In this document: positions 56,037 through 64,000 of the stretch, in pieces
How positions within the stretch are numbered: the first letter of the stretch is position 1
How the letters are laid out: the number at the start of each line of letters is the position of its first letter
Assembly (NCBI GenBank): GCA_026709225.1
Contig: JAPOTJ010000021.1
Coordinates: forward strand, 1 to 64,000
Source of the DNA: Gammaproteobacteria bacterium
GTDB taxonomy: Bacteria; Pseudomonadota; Gammaproteobacteria; Pseudomonadales; Azotimanducaceae
Length of the DNA stretch: 64,000 nt
Direction of reading: 5' to 3'
The notes under the pieces: generated by a model
Database searches by the model: none
Seen by the model: the letters and a program-made list of their open reading frames with translations, nothing else
What the model was told of the DNA's origin: nothing
Translations under genes and position numbers: made by a program

Positions 56037-57550
56037 GTCGTCTCTTGTCCGCCGAGCAGGAATTTTTGCACCTTGCCGGATGGGTTTCTTGGCAGCGCAT
56101 CGACAAAGCTGACCCGTCTCGGCGCCTTGTAGTTGGCCATGTGCGCCCGCGCCCATTTCATAATATCCGCTTCCGATGCGCCTTCTGCTGCGACCGCGAA
56201 GGCATGACCGACCTCACCGAGTCGTGCATCAGGCTCACCTCGCACCGCCACATCGACAATGTCGGGGTGCGCGAGCAGGCGCTGCTCGATTTCAGCCGGA
56301 TAACAGTTGAACCCGCCGCAGATGTACATGTCCTTGAGCCGGTCGGTGATTTTGAGGTACCCGCGCGCATCCAAGACGCCGATATCGCCGGTCTTCAGCC
56401 AGCCATCGGGTGTGATGGCGGCTCTCGTAGCTTCGACATCGTCGAGATAGCCTTTCATCACATTGAATCCGCGCACCCAGACTTCGCCAGCCTCGCCTGC
56501 CGGCAGCATCTGTCCCTGCTCATCAGTGATTTGCAGCTCGACGCCTTCCATGGCGCGTCCGCAGGTGTTCGCAATGGTCTCGAAGTCGTCTCCGGGCCTG
56601 CACAAGGACACCACGCCTGTGGACTCAGTCAGGCCGTAGGCGGTGTACACCTCGTGAAAACCGAGTTTGAATTTCATGTCCTTGACGAGCTGCACGGGCA
56701 CGCTCGCCGCGCCGGTCACGGCGCACCTGAGCGAGGCGGTATCAAATTCGCTGCGTTTCGGCGACGCTAACAGGGACGAGAAAATAGTCGGCGCACCGGG
56801 TAAAAAACTGATTCGTGCCTCGTCAATGAGTGCGAGTGCGTGTTCCACGTCGAACGTCGGCACAGGAAACGCTGTTGCACCCGTGAGCAGCGCCGCAAGC
56901 CAGCCAGCCTTGTAGCCGAAGGAATGAAAGTAGGGGTTGACGATCAGGTACTTGTCGTCGCATCCAAGCGTCACGCCCTCGCTCCACGCGCGAAACACGC
57001 GAATGTTCTGCGCATGGGTACACATGACGCCTTTTGGCGCCCCTGTCGTGCCCGAGGTGTAGAGCACATCGGCAAGGTCGTCCCCGCTGACAGCAATGAT
57101 GCGATCATTGATGGCGTTGGCTGCGCCGGACGTCCAGTCGTCGAGATTCTCCAAGTCAACTCTGTGTTCGAGGCCATCGAGCGACATGGCATCGACAAAG
57201 CTGCCGTAATCGACGCCAAGGAAATCGCGGACATAAAAAACGCCTCGCGCGCCTGATCGCCCGAGGATGTCTTCTGCTTCCTCGCGCCGAAACCGGGTGT
57301 TGAGCGGCACCAGCGCGCAGCCAACGGCTTGACCTGCGAGCGCCACAACCTGCCAGCGAATCGAATTGGGCGCCCAGATGGCAAAGCGATCGCCATGCGC
57401 GAATCCTGTTCGCACGAAAGCCTGCGCGCATTCGAGCACGCGACCCTCCAAGTCCTTGAATGTAACGACCTCGTCGTTCTCGACGACCGCCGCCTTGTCG
57501 GGCCAGGCTGCCGCCGCTTCGCGCAAAGCCTCGAACGACGCAGAAACCAC
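56033..57550 (-). CDS. FadD3-like acyl-CoA ligase
   Basis: 505 residues with YTSGTTGAPKGVM, the region YLIVNPYFHSFGYKAGWLAA, TAYGLTES and a final PRNPSGKVQK. These stretches, especially NPYFHSFGYKAG, strongly resemble FadD3, the ligase that activates the steroid C/D-ring propionate (HIP) for later degradation (recalled, not aligned). The start is GTG 57550, sharing one base with the stop of the NTF2-like gene. Confidence 0.8.
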   Translation of the reverse strand: MVSASFEALREAAAAWPDKAAVVENDEVVTFKDLEGRVLECAQAFVRTGFAHGDRFAIWAPNSIRWQVVALAGQAVGCALVPLNTRFRREEAEDILGRSGARGVFYVRDFLGVDYGSFVDAMSLDGLEHRVDLENLDDWTSGAANAINDRIIAVSGDDLADVLYTSGTTGAPKGVMCTHAQNIRVFRAWSEGVTLGCDDKYLIVNPYFHSFGYKAGWLAALLTGATAFPVPTFDVEHALALIDEARISFLPGAPTIFSSLLASPKRSEFDTASLRCAVTGAASVPVQLVKDMKFKLGFHEVYTAYGLTESTGVVSLCRPGDDFETIANTCGRAMEGVELQITDEQGQMLPAGEAGEVWVRGFNVMKGYLDDVEATRAAITPDGWLKTGDIGVLDARGYLKITDRLKDMYICGGFNCYPAEIEQRLLAHPDIVDVAVRGEPDARLGEVGHAFAVAAEGASEADIMKWARAHMANYKAPRRVSFVDALPRNPSGKVQKFLLGGQETT

Positions 57551-58212
57551 TAGCGAACTCGGATACGAGGGTCAGGCGCGCCACGGCGCATCGTGGAGAG
57601 GAAGGCATCGAGCGGTGCCGGCACGGCGACTTCAGGCTCATCATCGGACGGCGGCGTGCGCCAAAACGCCTGCCAAGACGGAAACAGGTCGTGAAAGGCG
57701 CCGTCATAGCGTTCTCGACCCGGCCAGCGCATCTTGCGCTCGCCAACCGGCGGCTTGTTGAGGTCGGTCGCGTACCAGTAGCACGGCAGGCGACGACGGA
57801 ACAGCCAGCGACCTTCAATGCGCTCGTAGTCGTCCCAGTAGAGCATTTGCATGATCACCCACTCGGCGCCGGTCTCATGCTCGTTTTTGGAGTAGAGGAT
57901 GCCGTGCGCATGGTCAGCATCGTCGAATTCAATGATATGGTTGCCGGTGTGGTGCGAGGTGCCGGTGAACTGCAGGCGCAAGGTATCGTCGAGCCAGCGC
58001 TTGAGGTGAGCGCGTCCGACCCTGTCGCGACTGACGCGAATATCAGGCGCAAACAGATTGACATGGGCATCGAGATCGCGCATGTCGAGTGATAGCGCGT
58101 ACTTGGCGACGAGCTGACGTATCTCATCGAGCGATTCAAGACGGTCGATGCGATCTGCAAGCGTTGACACGGTATTGGATGGTTGCCGGATAATGCACGA
58201 TTCGCACAGCAT
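57550..58212 (-). CDS. NTF2/SnoaL-like protein
   Basis: About 220 residues. ADRIDRLESLDEIRQLVAKYA followed by DMRDLDAHVNLF is the standard opening of SnoaL-like (NTF2 fold) proteins, and TGTSHHTGNHIIEFDD continues the cone fold. Such proteins act as isomerases, dehydratases or binding partners; the C-terminal extension is larger than usual. ATG 58212 is used; GTG 58170 is possible. First gene of the FadD3 operon, divergent from the AsnC genes by 33 bases. Confidence 0.72.
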   Translation of the reverse strand: MLCESCIIRQPSNTVSTLADRIDRLESLDEIRQLVAKYALSLDMRDLDAHVNLFAPDIRVSRDRVGRAHLKRWLDDTLRLQFTGTSHHTGNHIIEFDDADHAHGILYSKNEHETGAEWVIMQMLYWDDYERIEGRWLFRRRLPCYWYATDLNKPPVGERKMRWPGRERYDGAFHDLFPSWQAFWRTPPSDDEPEVAVPAPLDAFLSTMRRGAPDPRIRVR

Positions 58213-58245
58213 TCTACTACCGCGACAATTGAGTCCAAAAACGCC

Positions 58246-58716
58246 TTGAACGCACAATCCAACTACATTCCGGACGAGCTCGACCTTGCGATCATCGCCC
58301 TCTTGCAAGAAGACGGGCGCATGTCCACGCGAGAAGTAGCCTCCAGGGTCGGCGCGACGCCATCCACGATTCGCAAGCGTATTCGTCGCTTGGAGGACAC
58401 TCGCACGATGCGTGTCGTCGCCGTCACCGATTTTGCCGCGGCGGGCTTCGATCTTCTGCTTGCCATTGGCGTTGAAGTTGAAAGCCGCAGCGCGGAGGCT
58501 GTTGGCAAGGACTTGGCCGCGTTGCCCGATGTGTTCTCCGTCAATCTTACGACCGGCAGCCACGACCTCGAGATTCTTGTCGGCGCGCGCAGCTTTGACG
58601 AGCTCGCTGCGTTTTTGCACGAGGAGGTCGCGCATATCGACGGCATCGGACGTTTGTCGCCGGGGCTGACCGTTGAAGTCTACAAATACCAGTCCGAGAT
58701 CGTGCCGCAGCTATGA
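58246..58716 (+). CDS. Lrp/AsnC-family regulator (first of two)
   Basis: About 156 residues. The N-terminal helix-turn-helix (ELDLAIIALLQEDGRMSTRE...ATPSTIRKRIRRLE) is followed by the RAM ligand-binding domain (FSVNLTTGSHDLEILVGA). TTG 58246 fits the usual start of the family; the frame also runs back to 58183. It overlaps the second regulator by ATGA and lies divergent from the FadD3-like operon, so control of that operon is likely. Confidence 0.82.
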   Translation: MNAQSNYIPDELDLAIIALLQEDGRMSTREVASRVGATPSTIRKRIRRLEDTRTMRVVAVTDFAAAGFDLLLAIGVEVESRSAEAVGKDLAALPDVFSVNLTTGSHDLEILVGARSFDELAAFLHEEVAHIDGIGRLSPGLTVEVYKYQSEIVPQL

Positions 58717-59201
58717 GTGTGCCGAATCACAATCCCATTCGAATTGACGAGGTGGACCGCAAGATACTCGCGCTGCTGTCCGAGAACGCGCGCCGCAGCA
58801 ACCGCGAGATTGGCGCTGTGCTCGGCCTCGGTGAGGGGACAGTACGCGGGCGCATCGAGCGCATGCAGGAGCGCGGCATCATCAAGATCATGGCAGTGAC
58901 GAGTTTTTTGGCGGAAGACTCGCAAGTCATGGCCTACATTGGCGTGCGCGCCGACCTGCAGCATGTCGCCGAGACCGCGCAAGCCATCGCGAAGATGGGC
59001 TTCGTTCGCTTTGTCGCCACCATGCTGGGCCGCTACGACATACTGGTCATCACGCTTGTCAAAGACGGCAGTGAGCTCGTGCGCTTGGTCAACGAAGAGA
59101 TCATGACGCTGCCGGGCGTTCGCCACGCTGACACCACGCTCGCCGTCAAGGGCATCAAGTATGACTACCGCTGGGGACGCATCGTCGGGCGCGACAAGTA
59201 A
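58713..59201 (+). CDS. Lrp/AsnC-family regulator (second of two)
   Basis: 162 residues: HTH (IDEVDRKILALLSENARRSN...GEGTVRGRIERMQ) plus RAM domain (FVATMLGRYDILVITLV). Translationally coupled to the preceding paralogue, which suggests the two may form a hetero-oligomer. A ligand such as a CoA ester is a guess. Confidence 0.85.
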   Translation: MSVPNHNPIRIDEVDRKILALLSENARRSNREIGAVLGLGEGTVRGRIERMQERGIIKIMAVTSFLAEDSQVMAYIGVRADLQHVAETAQAIAKMGFVRFVATMLGRYDILVITLVKDGSELVRLVNEEIMTLPGVRHADTTLAVKGIKYDYRWGRIVGRDK

Positions 59202-59222
59202 AATTCAGCCGGACAAAACGCG

Positions 59223-59693
59223 TTGCCTTTCATGCGTGGCCCGTGTTATCTTGCGCTTGACGCGGGGCAACTCGTTGCGAAAGGCTTAGTTGACAAGAGC
59301 CCAAACAAAAGCAATGTAGCTTCGTTCATCATGCGCATGGAGGCTGCCCGCGACGACCAAGCGCTGCTAGAACTCTTGACCGATTCCGCGGAATGGCTTG
59401 CACAGGGACGCGCGCAAGGGCTTGAGCAAGGAATTGAACGAGGAATTGAACGAGGAATTGAGCAGGGTCGTGAGCAAGGACTCGAAAGAGGCCTAGCCGA
59501 AGGCGAACGGCGTGGTCAGCGAGTTCTTTTGCAGAGCCTTGCCGCGCGCAGGTTCGGAGATCACACCGCCGAACGCTTGAACGTGTTTCTCGATGAAGCG
59601 CCCCATTCTGAACGAGCAATGCAGGCTGGGAATTGGCTGATGGACTGCCAGACAGAAGCCGAATTTCTGCAACGCTTGGAAGCAGCCGCCTAA
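59223..59693 (+). pseudogene. C-terminal part of an Rpn/PD-(D/E)xK transposase-like nuclease
   Basis: The frame starts inside the family: YLALDAGQLVAKGLVDKSPN and SFIMRMEAARDDQALLELL are typical middle parts of Rpn-type proteins. The E/Q/R/G repeat tract and C-terminal helix follow. The N-terminal nuclease domain is absent, and the start (TTG 59223 or ATG 59232) is probably artificial. Likely a truncated gene. Confidence 0.6.
59431..59466 (+). repeat. Three 12-bp tandem repeats inside the Rpn fragment
   Basis: GAATTGAACGAG occurs at 59431-59442 and 59443-59454, with a variant GAATTGAGCAGG at 59455-59466. They encode the repeated G-I-E-R/Q units of the tract. Length could change by slippage without frameshift. 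Confidence 0.75.
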
Positions 59694-60442
59694 CGTTCAT
59701 CTTCAATAAACGTCAAAAAACTTGGTGGCTCGCCGCCTCCGAAGACCTCGAGGGCAGCCCCTGACACATAGGCCGCGTCGCGTGAGGCGAGGTACAGGCA
59801 GGCGCTCGCGATGTCTGCCGGCGTGCCCATTCGGCCGCTCGGCAGTCGCGCCTCGAGTCGCGCAATACCAGCTTCGCCGCCGTAATGCGTCTGCGACGCT
59901 TCAGTTTTGATAAGTCCGGCAATAATCGCATTCACGCGCACATGCGGCGCCCATTCCTGCGCAAGCGACGTGGTGGCGCTCAACAGTCCGGCTTTCGCCG
60001 CGCCATAGGCCATTGTGCCCGGCGACGACCGAGTTGCCGAGACGCTCGCGATGTTGACAATCGATCCTCTCGTTGTCTTCAGCGCCGCGTGAGCCGCTTG
60101 GCTCATAAAGAGCGGCGCGAGCAGATTGAGACGCACAATGGACTCAGTGAATCTCGGCGAGACGCTCGCCGCATCGACGGCCGGCCCGCCGCCCGCATTG
60201 TTGATCAAGGTATCGAGCTTGCCCGACTCATTGAGAATAGTCCGAATGAGCGCCGCGCAACCCGACGAATCGCGCACGTCGGCCTCGATAAATCTCACAG
60301 CTCGGTCCTCGGTGTCAGCTGGTGGCGTGCGAGCGCACGCATAGACCTCCGCGCCGGCGTCAAGAAATGCACTCGCGATGCCTCGACCGATACCGCGCGT
60401 ACCGCCGGTGACGAGAACTGTCTGCCCTTCAACGCTGAACAT
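59690..60442 (-). CDS. Short-chain dehydrogenase/reductase
   Basis: A 250-residue SDR: TGGTRGIGRG, NNAGGG, catalytic Ser in NIASVSATR and YGAAK, ending in a short GGGEPPSF tail. ATG 60442 has GGAG 5 bases upstream. Divergent from the hsaA-like gene across 160 bases containing the TTCGCGAA motif, so it is probably co-regulated with the ring-cleavage genes. Confidence 0.84.
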   Translation of the reverse strand: MFSVEGQTVLVTGGTRGIGRGIASAFLDAGAEVYACARTPPADTEDRAVRFIEADVRDSSGCAALIRTILNESGKLDTLINNAGGGPAVDAASVSPRFTESIVRLNLLAPLFMSQAAHAALKTTRGSIVNIASVSATRSSPGTMAYGAAKAGLLSATTSLAQEWAPHVRVNAIIAGLIKTEASQTHYGGEAGIARLEARLPSGRMGTPADIASACLYLASRDAAYVSGAALEVFGGGEPPSFLTFIEDER

Positions 60443-60521
60443 GTGAACTCCAGATGAGCGCCTGTCCATTCTTGCGCCAAATCAATCATTTCGCAAGAAA
60501 AGCTGCGAGGAAGTTTCTTAA

Positions 60522-60550
60522 TTCGCGAAATTTCAGAGCCAAATTGCGTA
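60522..60550. promoter_or_regulatory. Candidate operator between SDR and hsaA-like gene
   Basis: ATTCGCGAAAT at 60522-60532 is identical to 44925-44935, and AAATTGCGTA at 60541-60550 is identical to 43491-43500. Both are in divergent promoter regions of catabolic genes. This is consistent with a shared TetR-type repressor. Confidence 0.4.
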
Positions 60551-60602
60551 AATGGGTGAAATTATGGAATAGTAGCCACCCCTTCTCTTCTCAAGCCTTG
60601 GC

Positions 60603-61745
60603 ATGGCAGAAGTTTCAAAACTCGTGCAGGCGGTCTCGGAATGTGCTGCACTCATCGCGGCGTGTGCGGATGAAGGCCGAGCAGCGCGGCAAGTACCGGG
60701 CGAAGTCATTGAGGCGCTCAAGACATCAGGCTACATGCGCGCCCTGCTGCCCAAGCAATGGGGCGGGCTTGAGGTGTCGCCGAACGAATTTTTTCAAGCG
60801 AGCATGAAGATCGCCGAGCAGGACATGAGCACTGCCTGGATTGCCGGCATCATCGCCGTACACGCCTATCAGCTTGCCATCATGGACGAAAAGGCACAAG
60901 CGGATGTCTATGGCGACGACCCCAATACGCTCATTTCAAGCTCCTACAATCCTGTCGGCGGCAAGGTAGCGCCCGCGACTGGCGGACTCATGCTGTCAGG
61001 TCGCTGGGGGTGGAGCTCGGGTTCGGCCCACTGCGACTGGGTGCTACTCGGCGCCATCGTGCCGGGCGAGGGCTATCGGACTTTCCTCGTGCCACGCGCC
61101 GACTATTGCATTGAGGACACTTGGTTCGTCTACGGCCTGCAGGCGACCGGGTCGAACGACATCGTCATCGAAAACCCGGTATTCGTGCCGCATCACCGCA
61201 CGCACAAGCAGATGGACGGATTCAACTGCAAGCACAGCCAAACGAACACGCTCTATTCGATCCCTTGGGCGCAGATGTTCATTCGCGTCGTCAGCACGCC
61301 GGCAATCGGCGCCGCCAAGCATGCCGTGCAAGCGTTCGTCGGCAATTCCGAGAATTCAAGCACCGATCCAACGAAACTGCGCGCCGATGCGGACATCACG
61401 CGACGAGTCGCCGAAACGCTCAACGACATCGACGAAGTCGAGACGATCATGTGCCGAAACTTCGACCGAATGCTCGCGCAGGTGCGCGCTGGCGACGAGA
61501 TTGCGCTGATTGATCGGGTCCGCTATCGCTATCAAGCAAGCAAGGTCATCGACCGCATGGCCGCGGCAGTGGATCGCTTGTTCGAGGTCGCTGGCGGGCG
61601 CAGCGTGTTCGATGGCTCGGCCATTCAGAATATCTGGCGCGACATTCATATCGCGCGCGCCCATGTCGCCAACAATCCCACGAGCTTTGCGCGCAATTTT
61701 GGCGGCATGGCGCTCGGCGGTGAAAATGGCGACGTGTTCGTATAG
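60603..61745 (+). CDS. HsaA-like flavin-dependent hydroxylase (oxygenase component)
   Basis: 380 residues in the acyl-CoA dehydrogenase fold of group D flavin monooxygenases. Family signs are PKQWGGLEVSPNEFF, EQDMSTAWIAGIIAVHAYQL, LSGRWGWSSGSAHCDW and the C-terminal FEVAGGRSVFDGSAIQNIWR. It would hydroxylate 3-HSA to the catechol using FMNH2 from a separate reductase (HsaB), which is not in the window. It heads the series hsaA-hsaD-hsaE-hsaG, which supports the assignment. Confidence 0.8.
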   Translation: MAEVSKLVQAVSECAALIAACADEGRAARQVPGEVIEALKTSGYMRALLPKQWGGLEVSPNEFFQASMKIAEQDMSTAWIAGIIAVHAYQLAIMDEKAQADVYGDDPNTLISSSYNPVGGKVAPATGGLMLSGRWGWSSGSAHCDWVLLGAIVPGEGYRTFLVPRADYCIEDTWFVYGLQATGSNDIVIENPVFVPHHRTHKQMDGFNCKHSQTNTLYSIPWAQMFIRVVSTPAIGAAKHAVQAFVGNSENSSTDPTKLRADADITRRVAETLNDIDEVETIMCRNFDRMLAQVRAGDEIALIDRVRYRYQASKVIDRMAAAVDRLFEVAGGRSVFDGSAIQNIWRDIHIARAHVANNPTSFARNFGGMALGGENGDVFV

Positions 61746-61749
61746 CGAA

Positions 61750-62580
61750 ATGATGAGCGACCGCGGACCGCCACGCGGCCAAACAGTACAAGTTGGCGAT
61801 CTTGACATCCACTTTCACAGCCACGGACCCGAAGCTGGCGATGTGGTCGTGTTCGTCCACGGCAGCGGACCTGGTGCGAGCGGCTACAGCAACTTCAAAA
61901 AGAACATCGATGCCTTCACCGCAGCCGGTAAGCGCGTCATCATTCCCGACCTGCCCGGCTTCGGCTACTCGTCCAAGCCGACGAACCGCGACTACACCAC
62001 CGAGTTCTTCAGTACGCATCTTGTCGGCCTGCTCGACGCCATTTCGGTGCCTCGGTTCGCCCTTGTTGGCAATTCCCTCGGCGGCGCAGTCAGCATTCGC
62101 GTTGCGCTCGACCATCCCGACCGCGTCTCGAAACTGATTCTCATGGCGCCCGGCGGCATTGAAGAACTCGAAACCTACCTTGCCATGCCCGCCATGGCCA
62201 AAATGATCAACAACTTCGTTGACGGCAAGCTTGATCGCGACGGATTGCGCCACGTGCTCGAGACCTTGGTCTACGATCCTCGACACGTGACAGATGCGCT
62301 CGTGAGCGAACGCTGGGCAATCCTAGAGCAGCAGCCTCCAGACGTGCTCGCGCGCATGAAGGTGCCGAACATGGAGGCCGAGCTTTCGGGCATTCAATGT
62401 CCGGTCCTCAGCTTCTGGGGCGTCGATGATGAACTGCTGCCAGCAAGCGGCGGCGGCAAGATCACACGCGCCTGCAAGCCGAGCCGGCACATCGAACTCG
62501 CCGAGTGCGGTCACTGGGTCATGGTCGAGCATACGCGCCTGTTTAACGCCGCCTGCCTCGACTTTCTTGAGCACGATTAA
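61750..62580 (+). CDS. HsaD-like meta-cleavage product hydrolase
   Basis: A 276-residue alpha/beta hydrolase of the C-C bond hydrolase group: VFVHGSGPGASGYSNF, IIPDLPGFGYSSKP, nucleophile S109 in GNSLGG, Asp in WGVDDELLP and His in ECGHWVMVEH. It splits the ring-opened A/B-ring product. It starts 4 bases after the hsaA-like stop, and its TAA overlaps the next ATG. ATG 61753 is an equal alternative start. Confidence 0.85.
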   Translation: MMSDRGPPRGQTVQVGDLDIHFHSHGPEAGDVVVFVHGSGPGASGYSNFKKNIDAFTAAGKRVIIPDLPGFGYSSKPTNRDYTTEFFSTHLVGLLDAISVPRFALVGNSLGGAVSIRVALDHPDRVSKLILMAPGGIEELETYLAMPAMAKMINNFVDGKLDRDGLRHVLETLVYDPRHVTDALVSERWAILEQQPPDVLARMKVPNMEAELSGIQCPVLSFWGVDDELLPASGGGKITRACKPSRHIELAECGHWVMVEHTRLFNAACLDFLEHD

Positions 62581-63362
62581 TGCTTGATGAACGAGAGTGC
62601 AATCGACTCGCGGCCGCGCTGCATGGCGCACTCCGTGATAGATCGCCGATCGCGCCTTTCAGCAAGACCCACGCCGAGATTGACATTGACGATGCGTATC
62701 GGATTAGCCGCGCCTTCCTTGATCGACGCAAGGCCGAAGGCGAGCGCGTCATAGGCAAGAAAATCGGTGTGACGAGTGCGGTGGTGCAAAAGATGCTCGG
62801 CATCGACCGGCCCGACTTCGGATTCCTTACTGACGCCATGTGGTGCCGCGATTGTATTGTGGACACGGTCGCGCTCATCGCCCCGCGCGCCGAGGCTGAA
62901 ATCGCTTTTCGCCTCGCCGAGGATCTCGTGGGACCTGGCATCACGCCCGCCGATGTCCTTGATGCCACCGAATGCGTCATGCCCTGTTTCGAAATCGTCG
63001 ATTCGCGCATTCGCGACTGGCGCATCGGCATTTGCGATACTATTGCCGACAACGCTTCGTGCGGACTCTTTGTTCTCGGCACGGCCGAATCTCCGCCCGC
63101 ATCCCTTGATCTGAAGCGCCTTCACGTGACGGTTCACAAGAACGGCGAGTTCTTGAGCGAAGGAGCGGCATCAATGGTGCAGGGCGCGCCGGAAAATGCG
63201 GTTGCGTGGCTTGCGAACACGCTCGGGCAATACGGAATTCCGTTTCGGGCTGGCGAGGTCATCCTCTCCGGCTCGCTGGTGCCCTTGGAAGATGCAGTCC
63301 AAGGTGATGTCTTTCGTATGGACATTCCCGGACTTGGCGGCGCCGAGGTGCGATTCACGTGA
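62580..63362 (+). CDS. HsaE-like 2-hydroxypentadienoate hydratase
   Basis: 260 residues of the 2-keto-4-pentenoate hydratase family: [27 protein letters not shown], the metal-binding [13 protein letters not shown] (Glu-x-Glu) and the closing [13 protein letters not shown]. It adds water to the dienoate from the HsaD step, giving 4-hydroxy-2-oxo acid. TAATG overlap with hsaD-like and GTGA overlap with the aldehyde dehydrogenase gene show one transcription unit. Confidence 0.85.
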   Translation: MLDERECNRLAAALHGALRDRSPIAPFSKTHAEIDIDDAYRISRAFLDRRKAEGERVIGKKIGVTSAVVQKMLGIDRPDFGFLTDAMWCRDCIVDTVALIAPRAEAEIAFRLAEDLVGPGITPADVLDATECVMPCFEIVDSRIRDWRIGICDTIADNASCGLFVLGTAESPPASLDLKRLHVTVHKNGEFLSEGAASMVQGAPENAVAWLANTLGQYGIPFRAGEVILSGSLVPLEDAVQGDVFRMDIPGLGGAEVRFT

Positions 63363-64000
63363 CGACCAAGTGCGCCATTCTCGGTTCGGGCAATATCGGT
63401 ACCGATCTGATGATGAAGATTGTCAAGACATCCGACGAATTGGAACTCGTCCTGATGGTCGGCATCGAAGCGGATTCCGAAGGTCTGCGCTGCGCGCGCG
63501 GACTCGGTATCACGACCTGTGAGGCTGGCATTGACGGCGCACGCGAGCTCGCTAACTGGTCAGACATGCGAATCGTCTTTGACGCGACCTCGGCAGGCGC
63601 GCACTCGCACCACGATGCGCTTTGCCGCGCAGACAACAAGCAACTCGTCGATTTAACGCCCGCGGCGATCGGCCCCTATTGCGTGCCCGTGGTCAACCTG
63701 AGCGAGCATCTGGGGACAGGCAACGTCAACATGGTGAGTTGCGGCGGCCAAGCGACGATTCCGATGGTGCATGCCGTGCGCCGCGTCTCCGAGCGCGTGC
63801 CCTACGCTGAGATTGTCGCGTCGGTGGCATCGAAAAGCGCTGGCCCGGGCACGCGCGCCAATATCGACGAGTTCACCGAAACCACGGCAAAAGGCCTCGA
63901 AGTGGTTGGCGGCGCCGAGCGCGGCAAGGCCATTATCGTGCTCAATCCGGCCGAGCCGCCGATGATCATGCGCGATACCGTCTACACCCTGTCGATTGGC
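63359..64000 (+). CDS. HsaG-like acetylating aldehyde dehydrogenase, partial
   Basis: From GTG 63359 the frame stays open to the window end (214 codons). The N-terminal [17 protein letters not shown] is the nucleotide fold of acetaldehyde dehydrogenase (acylating), and [13 protein letters not shown] carries the catalytic cysteine. The enzyme converts the aldehyde released by the partner aldolase (HsaF, expected just beyond the right edge) to acyl-CoA. The C-terminus is missing. Confidence 0.88.
   Translation, partial: MTTKCAILGSGNIGTDLMMKIVKTSDELELVLMVGIEADSEGLRCARGLGITTCEAGIDGARELANWSDMRIVFDATSAGAHSHHDALCRADNKQLVDLTPAAIGPYCVPVVNLSEHLGTGNVNMVSCGGQATIPMVHAVRRVSERVPYAEIVASVASKSAGPGTRANIDEFTETTAKGLEVVGGAERGKAIIVLNPAEPPMIMRDTVYTLSIG

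Noticed and set aside
59431-59466. Short CRISPR-like array
   Set aside because: The repeats are contiguous 12-mers in frame within a coding tract, with no spacers.

Overview
The window reads as chromosomal DNA of a Gram-negative, probably gammaproteobacterial, heterotroph. Several TonB-dependent receptors imply an outer membrane. Long runs of short-chain dehydrogenases, Rieske oxygenases, acyl-CoA ligases and acyl-CoA dehydrogenases point to catabolism of steroids or similar polycyclic compounds. The taxon is inference; there is no rRNA or other marker gene here. I saw no tRNA, rRNA or CRISPR array.

Layout. (1) 0.2-6.2 kb: a tandem family of three TonB-dependent receptors, the first collapsed to a pseudogene, then a DUF3800 gene broken by an amber stop and an IS remnant with recognisable terminal inverted repeats (7.1-7.7 kb). 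(2) 7.7-15.7 kb: an eight-gene minus-strand catabolic operon (acetoacetate decarboxylase-like protein, two SDRs, two KshA-like Rieske oxygenases, amidohydrolase, LLM flavin oxidoreductase, DUF1254/DUF1214 protein) facing a divergent TetR regulator. (3) 16.4-19.1 kb: a 3-hydroxyisobutyrate dehydrogenase-like enzyme, an extended SDR and a sterol desaturase-family protein. (4) 19.05-38.0 kb: a defence island. A decayed AbiE pair and an OLD-like ATPase lead into a type I restriction-modification locus whose hsdM (22.4 kb) and hsdR (34.9 kb) are about 11 kb apart. Between them lie a hepT relic, a Kiwa-like kwaA-kwaB pair with its own promoter, an intact hepT, a fusion of an MntA nucleotidyltransferase domain to HsdS, a PD-(D/E)xK nuclease plus Ski2-like helicase pair resembling Hachiman, a small ORF plus DUF1828 protein, and an AAA ATPase plus DUF4276 TOPRIM-like pair. 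Most of these genes overlap by 4-8 bases. (5) 38.0-64.0 kb: catabolism again, with an amber-interrupted TonB receptor, an old-yellow-enzyme homologue, many SDRs, a paired acyl-CoA dehydrogenase, a third KshA-like oxygenase, a FadD3-like ligase with ferredoxin, two overlapping Lrp/AsnC regulators, and at the right edge an hsaA-hsaD-hsaE-hsaG series for steroid A-ring cleavage products. Two degraded VapBC loci and a truncated Rpn nuclease are scattered among them.

How they work together (inference): the receptors would import a hydrophobic substrate. The Ksh-like oxygenases, SDRs, CoA ligases and paired acyl-CoA dehydrogenases would open and shorten the ring system. The Hsa enzymes would convert the A-ring fragment to pyruvate and an acyl-CoA. 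TetR and AsnC regulators sit divergently from the operons they probably control. The most novel feature is the HepT toxin next to an MntA antitoxin domain fused to the restriction specificity subunit, which would tie toxin control to integrity of the restriction enzyme.
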